This document shows positions 20,710 through 29,370 of a stretch of 42,432 bases of DNA, piece after piece. The DNA lies in contig CANRSD010000017.1 of assembly GCA_947642355.1 (NCBI GenBank), forward strand, positions 1 to 42,432, read 5' to 3'. Numbering within the stretch: position 1 is the stretch's first letter; every line of letters starts with the position of its first letter. The notes beneath the pieces are model-generated. The model worked only from the letters and a program-made list of their open reading frames with translations. It had not been told where the DNA came from and searched no databases. A program made the position numbers and the translations under genes. Source of the stretch: an uncultured Clostridia bacterium (lineage in GTDB: Bacteria > Bacillota > Clostridia > TANB77 > CAG-508).

Positions 20710-21463
20710 CTACCACCCTTGTTCAGCAACATTTGTATTATTTATATTTAATGCTGTATTATTTGTTGTAGAATTACTTGTTGTATTATTTACTGTATTT
20801 TGAACTTGATTTGAATCTGTTGTTGTAGTATTTGAACTTCCTTCTGGCTGTACTTCTGTTAACACTTCTGGATTTAATGGCAAATTATATACATTAAATT
20901 CAGCCATCTGACTAACCATATTAAAATCTCTAATTTCAAATCCTAATTCATCATCAACTTCTAAATCATCAATAAAGTTTGATATATCAATATATTGGCC
21001 AGTTACTGAAAATTTTAATATACAAGTAACATATCCGAAGTGTTGTAGTATCAACTCCTGATTGCTTTTCAAGTTTTAAATTAAGATCAACACCTTGTTT
21101 TTTAGCATATGTTCCTATTTTAGTAAATAAATAATCTATATTATATATTTCTTTTTGAGGAACTACACTATCACCAGGTTCTTGTGAAATATTCATTTCT
21201 TCTAATATTCTTTCATATTCTGCTTTGGTATCTTTATATCCCTTTATTGCTATATCTAATTTTGATAAAGCACTTTCATAATCATTTTTATTTCGTTTAT
21301 TATATGCAGCAAGTTCCTTAGTCATTTGTTCTGAATTATCTTGAATCTCTGTATAACCAGCTATTTTTAAGCTTAATTTTTCATTCTCATATCCAGTAGT
21401 TACTACTGTATAAGCAAACCAGCCAAAAAGTATTAATAATAAAATAATTAAAATTCTTTTCAT
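20710..21463 (-). CDS. pilO: PilO-like type IV pilus alignment protein (one CGGN site)
   Basis: About 250 residues after a +1 step at 21037 (ACA CTT C GGA TAT), which joins LEKQSGVDTTTL to GYVTCILKFSVTGQY. A single N-terminal membrane helix (ILIILLLILFGWFAYTVV), a coiled-coil stretch (residues ~30-90) and a C-terminal ferredoxin-like domain (ISNFIDDLEVDDELGFEIRD) fit PilO. The tail is Asn/Thr-rich. It overlaps the pilMN gene by four bases (ATGA). Triplet reading stops soon after the coiled coil. Confidence 0.8.
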
Positions 21464-23076
21464 GGTAAATCTCCTTCTATTGTAATAGTAATAGTATCTC
21501 CACTTTTTGAACCACTTGTAGATTTTACATTCTTTAATGTTCCTTCTGTACTAAGAACTGCTCTAAAAAAACCTAATTGTTCATATTTAGCTGCTTCTGC
21601 TTGTATAACAATATGAGTTTCAGTAGTATTTTTTATAGATGTAACTTTCACTTGTTGTGGAATATTTTGAGCTATTCTATTTAATAAATTTGGTATTGCA
21701 TATTTTTCTATAATTATTCTACTATCAGTAACATCATTTGTATCATCTGTTTTTGTTAGTGCTTCTATTAAAGAATTATAGTTTGTCTCACCAACAGTTA
21801 CACTTCCTGTTTGAGAATCTATTTTATCAATTTGTACATTTACAGTATCTAAAGAATTTTTTATATCTTTTCTTTTTTCATCTATTTGATTTATAAGAGT
21901 AGTAGAAAAAGCCGAATACCCTATTATTCCAACACATATACAGCAAATAAATCTAAGCATTGTTTTATCAAATGGCTCTAATTGCTTTCTTGGATCTACT
22001 AAAGCTTTAAAAAATCCTTTTACAGAATCAGCATTTATTTCTTTATTTAATCCTGAACCACCTTTTTTACCTTTAAAATTTAATTCTTTTTTACCATAAG
22101 CTAATCCTTCTAAAGCCAAGCTAATAGCTGAATTAACTTCTATATAATCTTTAATTGGTATTTTTATTGAAGCATTTTCTAAAAAAAACGGTTTTAATAA
22201 TTCACATTTAGAATTAGGTATATACTCTTGAAAATATAAATCAACATTATTAATAGCTGTTCCTAGACCTGTTATATAAACTTTTGAAATTTGTCCAATA
22301 GTTGCTTCAGAAATTTTTCTAACTTCTGATACTATTTTATATAAAACAGGCATTATATCTTCTAAATGTTCATTTCCATCCATTTGCAATTCTTGAGTTT
22401 CTTGAGTATATATTGTAGTATTCTTACAACATTCATAAGATTTTTGCATTGAATTTTCTATTTTATTTATATTATCTAAAATTTGACCCATTCCTTCTGG
22501 AATAATATCAATATTATAAACTTCTCCTCCTATAATAGTAGTTACTTTTGTATCTTTTTCAATATTAACTATAACAACATTTTCTTCTTTAGGTCCTAAT
22601 TCTAAAAGATTAAATATACTTGTTGTTATAGGTGTAGCAGAAACTACTTTTGAACCTGTAAATTCTTGTAATCTTTTATGAATTCCTTCTTTATTAGCAG
22701 CAATATGAATAACCCTCATTTTATCACTGTTTTCTTTACTATTTGTATATAAATATCTACTTTCTAAAGAATCTTTATTATACCCTTTTTCACTACACAA
22801 TAACTCAAAATCTAAATCAACAGACTTATTTTTATCAGACTGTTTTAATGCAGCAAAAACATCAAAATAGTTGTATAATTCATTTGAAATATTTATACTA
22901 ATTGTATCTTTAGTACTAAATGTTTCCCTAATTATTTTTTCTATAGTTTGAGATACATTTCCTCTTTCATAAAAGACAACATTTGATGCATCTACTTTCA
23001 AAATATCTTTATTTTTGTCGACTTTTGCATATTTAATTACATCATCTTCAATATAAATTCCTAAACACTTTGGCAC
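21460..23076 (-). CDS. pilMN: PilM-PilN fusion protein
   Basis: A 538-residue protein. The first ~330 residues look like the actin-like PilM: LGIYIEDDVIKYAKVD at the start, VVIVNIEKDTKVTTII, and the nucleotide-site-like KVYITGLGTAINNVDLYFQ. Then come a linker, a membrane helix (MLRFICCICVGIIGYSAFS) and a PilN-like periplasmic domain (NLLNRIAQNIPQQVKVTSI). PilMN fusions are known from C. difficile. It starts with GTG at 23076 behind GGAGAG. It is the first gene of the pilus operon and presumably follows the promoter in 23077-23363. Confidence 0.85.
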   Translation of the reverse strand: MPKCLGIYIEDDVIKYAKVDKNKDILKVDASNVVFYERGNVSQTIEKIIRETFSTKDTISINISNELYNYFDVFAALKQSDKNKSVDLDFELLCSEKGYNKDSLESRYLYTNSKENSDKMRVIHIAANKEGIHKRLQEFTGSKVVSATPITTSIFNLLELGPKEENVVIVNIEKDTKVTTIIGGEVYNIDIIPEGMGQILDNINKIENSMQKSYECCKNTTIYTQETQELQMDGNEHLEDIMPVLYKIVSEVRKISEATIGQISKVYITGLGTAINNVDLYFQEYIPNSKCELLKPFFLENASIKIPIKDYIEVNSAISLALEGLAYGKKELNFKGKKGGSGLNKEINADSVKGFFKALVDPRKQLEPFDKTMLRFICCICVGIIGYSAFSTTLINQIDEKRKDIKNSLDTVNVQIDKIDSQTGSVTVGETNYNSLIEALTKTDDTNDVTDSRIIIEKYAIPNLLNRIAQNIPQQVKVTSIKNTTETHIVIQAEAAKYEQLGFFRAVLSTEGTLKNVKSTSGSKSGDTITITIEGDLP

Positions 23077-23326
23077 GGCTTTTTACTCTCCTCAAGTTTA
23101 ATATTTTTTCTTATTATTCCAAAATATTGTGCAAATATTACTCTTTTGTACATTAATAATTTATACTTAATCTTAATCTTAGTCAATACAGTTTACAAAA
23201 GTGTAATTTACTTGTAATCTTTTTGTTAAATTGAATTATTTATTAATTTTTTTTTGAAATTATATGAATATTTTATGAAAAAACGCAAAAAATATTAATA
23301 AATTTTTTCAAAAAAATATATTTTTT

Positions 23327-23353
23327 GACACTTTTATAGTGTCAGGATGGAGG
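23327..23353 (+). promoter_or_regulatory. Palindrome and ribosome-binding site ahead of the spoVA operon
   Basis: The perfect inverted repeat GACACT-TTTAT-AGTGTC (23327-23343) is followed directly by GGATGGAGG and the ATG of the dodecin gene. It could be an operator or an mRNA hairpin that influences initiation. The intergenic region 23077-23363 separates divergent pilus and spore operons. I cannot name a confident sigma-factor site in it. Confidence 0.4.
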
Positions 23354-23363
23354 AAATAAAATT

Positions 23364-23615
23364 ATGAGTTCAAAAAAACATATAAAAATAACAGGTACTT
23401 CTAATATTTCATGGAAGGATGCTATAGTAAAAACTATAGCAGAAGCAAGTGATACTATTTGTAATCTTTCTTCTGTAGTAGTATTAGAACAACGTGCCAA
23501 TATTCAAAATGATAAAATTGTAGAATATTTTGTTGATTTAGATTTAGAATTTGAAATTGATAAAAACTTAAAATCTACATGTCAAGAATCAAATGAATCT
23601 GACTTAGATGAATAA
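23364..23615 (+). CDS. Dodecin-family flavin-binding protein
   Basis: An 83-residue protein matching the dodecin pattern along its length: KITGTSNISWKDAIVKTIAE, then ASDTICNLSSVVVLEQRANI and KIVEYFVDLDLEFEID. Dodecins form dodecamers that store or quench flavins (or CoA in some cases). The residues that stack on flavin differ (Ser-Ser-Val-Val in place of the usual aromatic stretch), so ligand binding is uncertain. It is the first gene before spoVAC-AD-AE, suggesting forespore expression. A C-terminal acidic tail of about 15 residues is extra. Confidence 0.8.
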   Translation: MSSKKHIKITGTSNISWKDAIVKTIAEASDTICNLSSVVVLEQRANIQNDKIVEYFVDLDLEFEIDKNLKSTCQESNESDLDE

Positions 23616-23649
23616 ATTTTATATTATATAAAGGAAGGAATTTTAAGTA

Positions 23650-24100
23650 ATGAAAGATAATCCACTTGAAAGTCAAGTAGCATATCAAAAATATGTTGAT
23701 GAAAAAACACCTAACTCACCTATACTAAAAAATTGTTTTAATGCATTTTGGGTTGGTGGATTAATTTGTGCAATAGGACAAATTATTTTTGAAATATGCA
23801 AAACACGTGGAATTGATGAAGCAACATGCTATACAATAGTTTCTGTAACATTAATATTCTTTAGTAGCTTTTTAACTGCTTTAAATTGTTTCAATAAAAT
23901 AGGTAAGTTTGCAGGTGCCCGGTTCTTTAGTTCCTATTACAGGATTTGCAAATTCAATAGTATCTCCAGCAATGGAATATAAATCTGAAGGATATGTTAT
24001 GGGGGTAGGCGCAAAAATGTTTACAGTTGCAGGACCTGTATTAGTATATGGAATTTCTACAAGTGTTATTGTAGGATTAATTTCACTATTCTTCATATAA
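23650..24100 (+). CDS. spoVAC: Stage V sporulation protein AC (one CGGN site)
   Basis: About 149 residues after a +1 step at 23920 (GGT GCC C GGT TCT), giving the conserved FAGAGSLVPITGFANSIVSP. The N-terminal LESQVAYQKYVDEKTPNSP and the first helix AFWVGGLICAIGQIIFE are also typical. SpoVAC is part of the inner-membrane channel that moves dipicolinic acid into and out of the spore. This gene is on the plus strand and shows the extra base as C on the plus strand, whereas minus-strand genes show it as G. Triplet reading destroys the second half of the channel. Confidence 0.94.
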
Positions 24101-24132
24101 AGATAATAAATAAAAACAAGGAAGGAAACAAT

Positions 24133-25143
24133 ATGAAAAAAGTTGGAAATGGAACATATATGCTAGAAAATCCAGTAGCTATTTTAAATACTGCATCTAT
24201 TGTTGGTCCAAAAGAAAAGCAAGGTCCTTTAAATAAATATTTTGATAAATGCTTAGATGATGAATTTTGGGGTGAAGAAACTTGGGAAAAAGCTGAAAGT
24301 AAATTTGTTAAAGAAACTGTCAATTTAGCTATAAACAAATCTGGAATTGCATCAAAAGATTTCGACTTCTGTTTTGCTGGAGATTTAATAAATCAATGTA
24401 TATCTTCTAGCTTTGGGTTAAGGGAATTAAATATTCCATTCTTCGGAGTATTTGGTGCTTGTTCTACTTTTGTCGAATCTAATATTTTAGGTGCCATGAG
24501 TATTGATGGTGGATTTGCTACTAATGTAGTATGTGCAAGTTCAAGCCACTTTTGTAGTGCAGAAAAACAATTTAGATTTCCACTAGAACTTGGAAATCAA
24601 CGTGCTCCTGCAAGTCAATGGACTGTTACAGCTTCTGGTGCAAGCATTCTATCAAATAATGGAAATGGACCATTTATAACAGCTTTGACACCTGGCAAAA
24701 TTGTAGATATGGGAATAAAAGACGCAAATAATATGGGTGCTGCTATGGCAGGTGCTGCATTAGACACTCTTATAACTCATTTAAATGATACTGGCAGAAA
24801 TCCAAGCTATTATGATGCAATATTTACAGGAGACTTAGGCCATATAGGAAAAGACATTCTTATTGACTTATCTAAAACTAAAGGATTTAATATAAAAAGC
24901 AATTATGATGATTGTGGTGTATTAATATTCAATAAGGAAAAACAAGATACTCACTCTGGTGGTTCTGGTTGCGGTTGTATTGCCAGTGTATTTTCTGGCT
25001 ATATTTATCAAAAAATATTAGATAAAGAACTAAATAAAGTTCTTCTTATTGCAACAGGTGCTTTAATGAATGCAACAAGTTCTCAACAAGGAGAATCTAT
25101 TCCAGGAATTGCTCATGCAATAAGTATTGAAGTAAAAAAATAA
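24133..25143 (+). CDS. spoVAD: Stage V sporulation protein AD
   Basis: A 336-residue thiolase-fold protein of normal SpoVAD length, with FGACSTFVESNILGAMSIDG, CASSSHFCSAEKQFRFPLE, PASQWTVTASGASIL and the Gly/Cys-rich GGSGCGCIASVFSGY near the C-terminus. SpoVAD binds dipicolinic acid and is needed for its uptake by the forespore. Two out-of-phase CGG trinucleotides (TTC GGA and TGC GGT) leave the frame intact, a direct contrast with its neighbours spoVAC and spoVAE. It lies 32 bases after spoVAC and 20 before spoVAE. Confidence 0.95.
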   Translation: MKKVGNGTYMLENPVAILNTASIVGPKEKQGPLNKYFDKCLDDEFWGEETWEKAESKFVKETVNLAINKSGIASKDFDFCFAGDLINQCISSSFGLRELNIPFFGVFGACSTFVESNILGAMSIDGGFATNVVCASSSHFCSAEKQFRFPLELGNQRAPASQWTVTASGASILSNNGNGPFITALTPGKIVDMGIKDANNMGAAMAGAALDTLITHLNDTGRNPSYYDAIFTGDLGHIGKDILIDLSKTKGFNIKSNYDDCGVLIFNKEKQDTHSGGSGCGCIASVFSGYIYQKILDKELNKVLLIATGALMNATSSQQGESIPGIAHAISIEVKK

Positions 25144-25163
25144 AAGAAAGGAATCTATAATAT

Positions 25164-25538
25164 ATGGACTGGATAATGGTATTAAAAGCTTTTATAATTC
25201 GGTGGACTTATTTGTATAATTGGACAAATACTAATAGATAAAACAAAACTTACTCCAGCAAGAATTTTAGTTACCTTTGTAACTACTGGTGTTATACTTC
25301 GGACGGCCTTCGGATGGTATCAAAAACTAATTGATTTTGCTGGATGTCGGAGCTACTGTTCCTCTTACTGGATTTGGAAACTTACTTGCTAAAGGTGTAA
25401 TTTCTGAAGTAAAAGATTCTGGATTTATAGGAGCTTTTATTGGTGGAATTAAAGCTGCAGCTGCTGGAATAACAGCAGCAATCTTCTTTCGGATATATTG
25501 CGTCATTAGTTTCAAAACCAAAAATCAAAAAACAATAA
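25164..25538 (+). CDS. spoVAE: Stage V sporulation protein AE (six CGGN sites)
   Basis: About 122 residues, normal length, but only after six +1 steps at 25200 (C GGT), 25300 (C GGA), 25304 (C GGC), 25311 (C GGA), 25348 (C GGA) and 25490 (C GGA). The result contains FIIGGLICIIGQILID, TTGVILGGLGWYQKLIDFAG and GATVPLTGFGNLLAKGV, which are diagnostic for SpoVAE. In the centre CTT-CGGA-CGGC-CTT-CGGA-TGG holds three four-base codons, two of them adjacent. In triplets no reading frame longer than about 100 codons exists. It is a membrane subunit of the SpoVA dipicolinate channel. It ends in TAA just before a terminator. Confidence 0.93.
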
Positions 25539-25545
25539 TCTATAT

Positions 25546-25575
25546 GAGCACTAATTTAAAAATAGTGCTCTTTTT
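25546..25575 (+). terminator. Intrinsic terminator of the spoVA operon
   Basis: The perfect 8-bp stem GAGCACTA/TAGTGCTC with a 9-base A/T loop is followed by TTTTT. Confidence 0.85.
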
Positions 25576-25638
25576 AATTGACTTTAAATTTACATATGTT
25601 AAAATTAAATATATTTATATACAAAGGAGAATAAAAAA

Positions 25639-26916
25639 ATGAAAATTAATTTAAAAACTTTAATTACAATTATAGCAGTTATAATTATTGGTAGTGGCAT
25701 ATTTTTATTTGCTGTAACTAGAAATTCATCTTCTAAAAAAGAAACATCTAATACATCATCAAATAGTTCTACTACCAATAAATCAAATCCTGAAAATATT
25801 TCTGGATCTACTAACTCAAATGGTAAATTTACTTTATATCCAAATTCAGAAGATTTAGTAGAACTTACTATTGGATCCTATTTTCAAAAAACTGGTCGTA
25901 CAGAACTTTGTAAATTCAAAGTTCCTTCAAATTACAAAATAGAAAATGGATTAATTAGAAATATTGAAGATAAAGAAACTTTAAATGGTACAATAAAAAA
26001 ATTAAACTCTGAAGAAAAACTTAAATCTAACGACAAATTATTATGTAGTTTTTACTTAGAAAGTCCTAAAACCCCTTCTTATATCGAACCAACTCCTAAT
26101 GATACTGTCATTAAGCTTAACATTTTTACTGATGCTTGGAAAGAAACAGAAAATTTTAAAAATGCTTATTCATTTAAAGTAAATGATTTACAAGCTTATG
26201 CATTACGTGACAATACTGCCAAAAAAGATGCTGTTAGTTTATACATTCAATTTGATGAAAATATTATATTATCTTTAGAATATCAAACAGGTCCACAAAT
26301 TTCATCTACTAGTATAGAAACTATCGCAGATGAACTTGTAAAAAATATAACTATCTCTTATAAAAACTCTGCAATAGAAGAAATGCCTAATCCTTCTATT
26401 TCTAATCCAGATAATACTGAAAAAGATAATGAAGCACTAAACTATTCAACTCTTTTTGAAGATGGTGGAAATAAATTATCTATTCAAATAAAAAAATCTA
26501 ATGACAGTAGAACCTTTAAGTTAGATTTACCAGAAAATTTTGAATTTGATGAATTTGGTAGTAACGAAAATGGTACAAAATTAAAAAAATATATAAATGA
26601 TCATGGAAATTCATATGAAGGTATTGCTATAAAAAAAGATTACACAAATTTTTATACAGAAATATCTACAACAGTAACTACAAATAGTGAAAACTCACTT
26701 CAAAGAGCTCAAAGACGTTTCCCAAATGGTTTTTCTATTGGAACAGATGAACATCCAGCTTGGGCATATGAAGATAATGGAAACGTTTGGGTATTTTATC
26801 AAGGTGAACAAACCTGTGTACTTTCTATGGAATATTCAAACTCTACTTTATTAAATAAATATGGAGCTAATGCAATTGCAAAATGTTTATATGATATGAT
26901 TTCTTATTACAAATAG
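25639..26916 (+). CDS. Membrane-anchored extracytoplasmic protein of unknown function
   Basis: A 425-residue protein with an N-terminal signal-anchor (LITIIAVIIIGSGIFLFAVT) and a Ser/Thr/Asn-rich linker (residues 30-65). Two repeats of a beta-rich domain may follow (about 70-250 and 270-425), the second beginning after a Pro/Asn-rich stretch. There is no lipobox Cys. The ends of the two halves look alike (ILSLEYQTGP and CVLSMEYSNS), suggesting internal duplication. I do not recognise the family. AAAGGAG precedes the ATG. It is monocistronic after spoVAE and has its own terminator. Confidence 0.75.
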   Translation: MKINLKTLITIIAVIIIGSGIFLFAVTRNSSSKKETSNTSSNSSTTNKSNPENISGSTNSNGKFTLYPNSEDLVELTIGSYFQKTGRTELCKFKVPSNYKIENGLIRNIEDKETLNGTIKKLNSEEKLKSNDKLLCSFYLESPKTPSYIEPTPNDTVIKLNIFTDAWKETENFKNAYSFKVNDLQAYALRDNTAKKDAVSLYIQFDENIILSLEYQTGPQISSTSIETIADELVKNITISYKNSAIEEMPNPSISNPDNTEKDNEALNYSTLFEDGGNKLSIQIKKSNDSRTFKLDLPENFEFDEFGSNENGTKLKKYINDHGNSYEGIAIKKDYTNFYTEISTTVTTNSENSLQRAQRRFPNGFSIGTDEHPAWAYEDNGNVWVFYQGEQTCVLSMEYSNSTLLNKYGANAIAKCLYDMISYYK

Positions 26917-26921
26917 GAAAA

Positions 26922-26957
26922 TGAAGGAAAAAGGGACGGTCCTTTTTTCCTTCATTT
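26922..26957. terminator. Long GGGACGG hairpin (terminator or repeat end)
   Basis: A near-perfect palindrome of about 18 bp with arms AATGAAGGAAAAAGGGAC and GGTCCTTTTTTCCTTCATT. It can terminate the plus-strand gene at 25639-26916. The AAAGGGACGG core recurs inverted at 27551-27583, on the other side of the acetyltransferase gene. Confidence 0.7.
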
Positions 26958-26973
26958 ATTTTTAGCTTTCAGG

Positions 26974-27501
26974 CTATAGTTTAATATAACAAGTCTTGCC
27001 AATCTCAAAATACTTATTATGCATCCTCGCCACTTTTTTAAAAAGATTCCTTGAAGCTTCGTTATCATATGCAATTTCAAGCATAAATTCTGAAGCTGAA
27101 CCTTTTTGATATTCACAAAAGGTTCTTAAAAGCTCTTCTGAATGTTCGATTGCAAATGAAATTACTTCTTCTGCATAATGATTCCGCCTAAACTGATCAA
27201 GTATAGCAATTTCTAATATCCAAACATTATTGGAATAATAAAATGCATTAATCATTCCAATTGGACAATAATCATTCTTTTTTCGAATAACCAGATATAA
27301 CCTTCTGGGATCTTCATTTCTTAAGATATTGTCTTCAAAAAAATTTTCACATTCAGATTTGTTTTCTCCATATGAAAAATACCTTTTTACAACATAATCT
27401 TCTACTAGTTCCAGAAAAAAATTCTTGTCTTCCTTTCTTAGTGGATCAATAATTAATCTTTTGGTATCAACCCACCGAATTAGCATTTCTTGTTTACTCA
27501 T
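26974..27501 (-). CDS. GNAT-family acetyltransferase, probably acquired
   Basis: A 175-residue GNAT protein: TKRLIIDPLRKEDKNFFLEL at the start, YLVIRKKNDYCPIGMINAFY (strand with the usual bulge) and the acetyl-CoA motif region ILDQFRRNHYAEEVISFAIE, then YDNEASRNLFKKV. It is the clearest exception to the recoding rule. Two in-frame CGG codons, at 27475-27477 (ATT CGG TGG) and 27184-27186 (AGG CGG AAT), must be read as ordinary Arg; skipping C would hit a stop within a few codons. Its codon use is visibly less AT-biased than its neighbours', and GGGACGG hairpins flank it. Recent transfer is inferred. Substrate unknown. Confidence 0.85.
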   Translation of the reverse strand: MSKQEMLIRWVDTKRLIIDPLRKEDKNFFLELVEDYVVKRYFSYGENKSECENFFEDNILRNEDPRRLYLVIRKKNDYCPIGMINAFYYSNNVWILEIAILDQFRRNHYAEEVISFAIEHSEELLRTFCEYQKGSASEFMLEIAYDNEASRNLFKKVARMHNKYFEIGKTCYIKL

Positions 27502-27550
27502 ATATTAGATTCCTCCTTTATAATTTTATATTATATCATAAAATTATAAA

Positions 27551-27583
27551 AAGGAAAAGAGAACCGTCCCCTTTCTTTTCCAA
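27551..27583. repeat. GGGGACGGTTC repeat, inverted copy
   Basis: On the minus strand this reads AAAGGGGACGGTTCTCTTTT, matching the core of the hairpin at 26922-26957. The two copies are inverted and bracket the GNAT gene. Confidence 0.5.
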
Positions 27584-27656
27584 AATAAAAAATCAACCAT
27601 TTTACTGATTGATTTTCATATCTATCTGTCCTATAAAGTTCGAACAGAAACGTCGT

Positions 27657-27730
<74 letters not shown>

Positions 27731-27762
27731 ATATAATCTATACTTACTCTTTACAAGTATAG

Positions 27763-27791
27763 ATTATAACTTAATTTATTTTGTATGTCAA
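27763..27791 (-). promoter_or_regulatory. Consensus promoter of tRNA-Gly copy 1
   Basis: On the minus strand TTGACA, a 17-base spacer, and TATAAT. The -10 overlaps one arm of a perfect 14-bp inverted repeat (TATAATCTATACTT and its complement, 27732-27768) in the tRNA leader. Confidence 0.85.
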
Positions 27792-27813
27792 TATATTTTA
27801 TCAAATTTTTAAC

Positions 27814-28512
27814 TTATTTTTTTCTAATAAGAATAATTGGGGTTGTTTGTTTTCCTTGACCTGCCGGATTGTCTCTTATAATCTGTTTCAATACATCATC
27901 TTCTAATTCTATATCATCAGACTTTCCAAGTATTACTTGTCCAAAATCATTTGCATCAACTATCATAGCACTCATTCCAAGTTCATTTTTTATAGTATTA
28001 CAAACACCTTTAGGATTTTCTGGAATCTCTATCCCAATATCTTTATACTCATTCCAAGCACCATCATAAAACCCATCTAACCCACTTACTTCTCTTCCAA
28101 CTATTTTATAAAAAACACCTTTTATTCCAAATAACTTTGTAATTCCACTTGCAATACTTGCTATTAGCACTCTAAATAATCCTACCTTATTTATAGCATA
28201 TTGCATATTTATTTCCATTCCTACTCCATATCCTCCTCTATTTTTTCTGCAAGCAAATTTTGATAAAAATTTAGCCCAAAATCCTATTTTTATCTCTTCC
28301 CTTCTTACAATTCTATTTTGACAAATGGCAATAATCTTCTCACTAATAGAAATTATATCTCCTTCCTTATAAATATCAGAAACATATTTCTTAATTATTT
28401 CCAAATAATCATCCTCTACTGTTACAAACTTCGTTTTTATAGCATATCTTAAATAAATATTATTTCCAACTTCTATTTCAATCTTCTTTCCTTCATTTGA
28501 TACAAACTCCAT
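27814..28512 (-). CDS. CofE-like family protein (coenzyme F420-0:L-glutamate ligase fold)
   Basis: A 232-residue protein with the family's pattern: EGDIISISEKIIAICQNRIV near residue 55, NMQYAINKVG, VSGLDGFYDGAWNEYKDIGI, and the C-terminal MIVDANDFGQVILGK. Genuine CofE adds glutamate to F420, but related proteins occur in Firmicutes that do not make F420, where the role is unknown; the large central insertion (KFLSKFACRKNRGG) suggests this subgroup. Upstream lie two copies of the 16-bp repeat also found at the response regulator promoter, so the neighbouring two-component system may control it. Confidence 0.75.
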   Translation of the reverse strand: MEFVSNEGKKIEIEVGNNIYLRYAIKTKFVTVEDDYLEIIKKYVSDIYKEGDIISISEKIIAICQNRIVRREEIKIGFWAKFLSKFACRKNRGGYGVGMEINMQYAINKVGLFRVLIASIASGITKLFGIKGVFYKIVGREVSGLDGFYDGAWNEYKDIGIEIPENPKGVCNTIKNELGMSAMIVDANDFGQVILGKSDDIELEDDVLKQIIRDNPAGQGKQTTPIILIRKK

Positions 28513-28546
28513 AACCTTTACACCTAACCTTTCATTTAAGATTATA

Positions 28547-28595
28547 TTAAGATTATGTTTATTATTTTTTAATATTTCATTAACATAATCTTAAG
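28547..28595 (-). terminator. Long-loop inverted repeat after the two-component operon
   Basis: TTAAGATTATGTT pairs with AACATAATCTTAA across an AT-rich loop of about 20 bases. It is a candidate terminator for the operon ending at 28657, or a leader structure for the CofE-like gene. Confidence 0.45.
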
Positions 28596-28618
28596 TTTCT
28601 CTTAAAATACTATTTGCA

Positions 28619-28656
28619 TGTATCAAACTTGTATTTGAGTTGTATCAAAGTTGTAT
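28619..28656 (-). promoter_or_regulatory. Two copies of a 16-bp candidate response-regulator site
   Basis: On the minus strand ATACAACTTTGATACA (28641-28656) and ATACAAGTTTGATACA (28619-28634) have start points 22 bp apart, two helical turns. A third copy, ATACAACTTAGATACA, sits at 31469-31484 ahead of the response regulator gene. Spacing and location fit OmpR/PhoB-type tandem binding. Confidence 0.55.
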
Positions 28657-29370
28657 CTATTTAATTAAATTATCTGTTAATGTACGTATACCTAAGATAT
28701 ACTTCTCTTCACTTTCTAGCAAACTTACATATAGTTTTGCTTTTTCAGATTTTAATATATTATTTTCAAATCTCCAATCATCAATAATATATAAATCTAA
28801 ATATTTTACATAGTTTTTCATTAATTCTTCTTTACTTATTTGATTATTTAAAATATCTTTAGAAATAGTAATATCAAGTATCTTACCTGTTTTTACTTCA
28901 ACTCCAAAATCATATTTTTTATCCTCATAGTTTATCCATGTTCCATTTACCCAATATTCTTTGTTTCCTTTCCTATAAGTCCTATATGCTATACCATATA
29001 CACAATTATACTTATCATTTTCTTCAACACCTTTTACTATACTATATTCTTGCAATTTCAATAATTCTTTATATGCTTTATTAAGACCTTCTGCTGTCTC
29101 TCCTTGACCTTCAACCAAAATATATTTACCTGTTACCTCACTAGAACTTATCTGAATTATACTTTCTTCACTTTCTATATCGTGAATTGCTTTAACTAAA
29201 TAAATTTTTTCTGCTTCAACATCAATTGCATTTTTAAATTTTTCTTTTTCATATATTGCCATTTCTATATTAGAAGTTTTTATATTAAATAATATTTCTG
29301 GTATTTTAAAAGAAGCAAAAATAACAAAAAAAGCTAAAACATATATTATTAAACCTTTTAGTTTATTCAT
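28657..29370 (-). CDS. Membrane-anchored protein of the two-component operon, function unknown
   Basis: About 237 residues starting at ATG 29370 behind AAGGAGG; an in-frame ATG at 29412 lies inside the kinase gene and lacks a site. One N-terminal helix (GLIIYVLAFFVIFASFKI) is followed by an extracytoplasmic domain with several short beta segments, for example CVYGIAYRTYRKGNKEYWVN and WINYEDKKYDFGVEVKTG. I do not recognise the family. Its ATG overlaps the end of the histidine kinase gene, so the two are translationally coupled. A role as an accessory sensor or target of the kinase is inferred. Confidence 0.75.
   Translation of the reverse strand: MNKLKGLIIYVLAFFVIFASFKIPEILFNIKTSNIEMAIYEKEKFKNAIDVEAEKIYLVKAIHDIESEESIIQISSSEVTGKYILVEGQGETAEGLNKAYKELLKLQEYSIVKGVEENDKYNCVYGIAYRTYRKGNKEYWVNGTWINYEDKKYDFGVEVKTGKILDITISKDILNNQISKEELMKNYVKYLDLYIIDDWRFENNILKSEKAKLYVSLLESEEKYILGIRTLTDNLIK

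Noticed and set aside
22190..22200. The AAAACGG in the pilMN region as a recoding site
   Set aside because: On the coding (minus) strand it reads CCG, so there is no CGG codon and the frame is intact.
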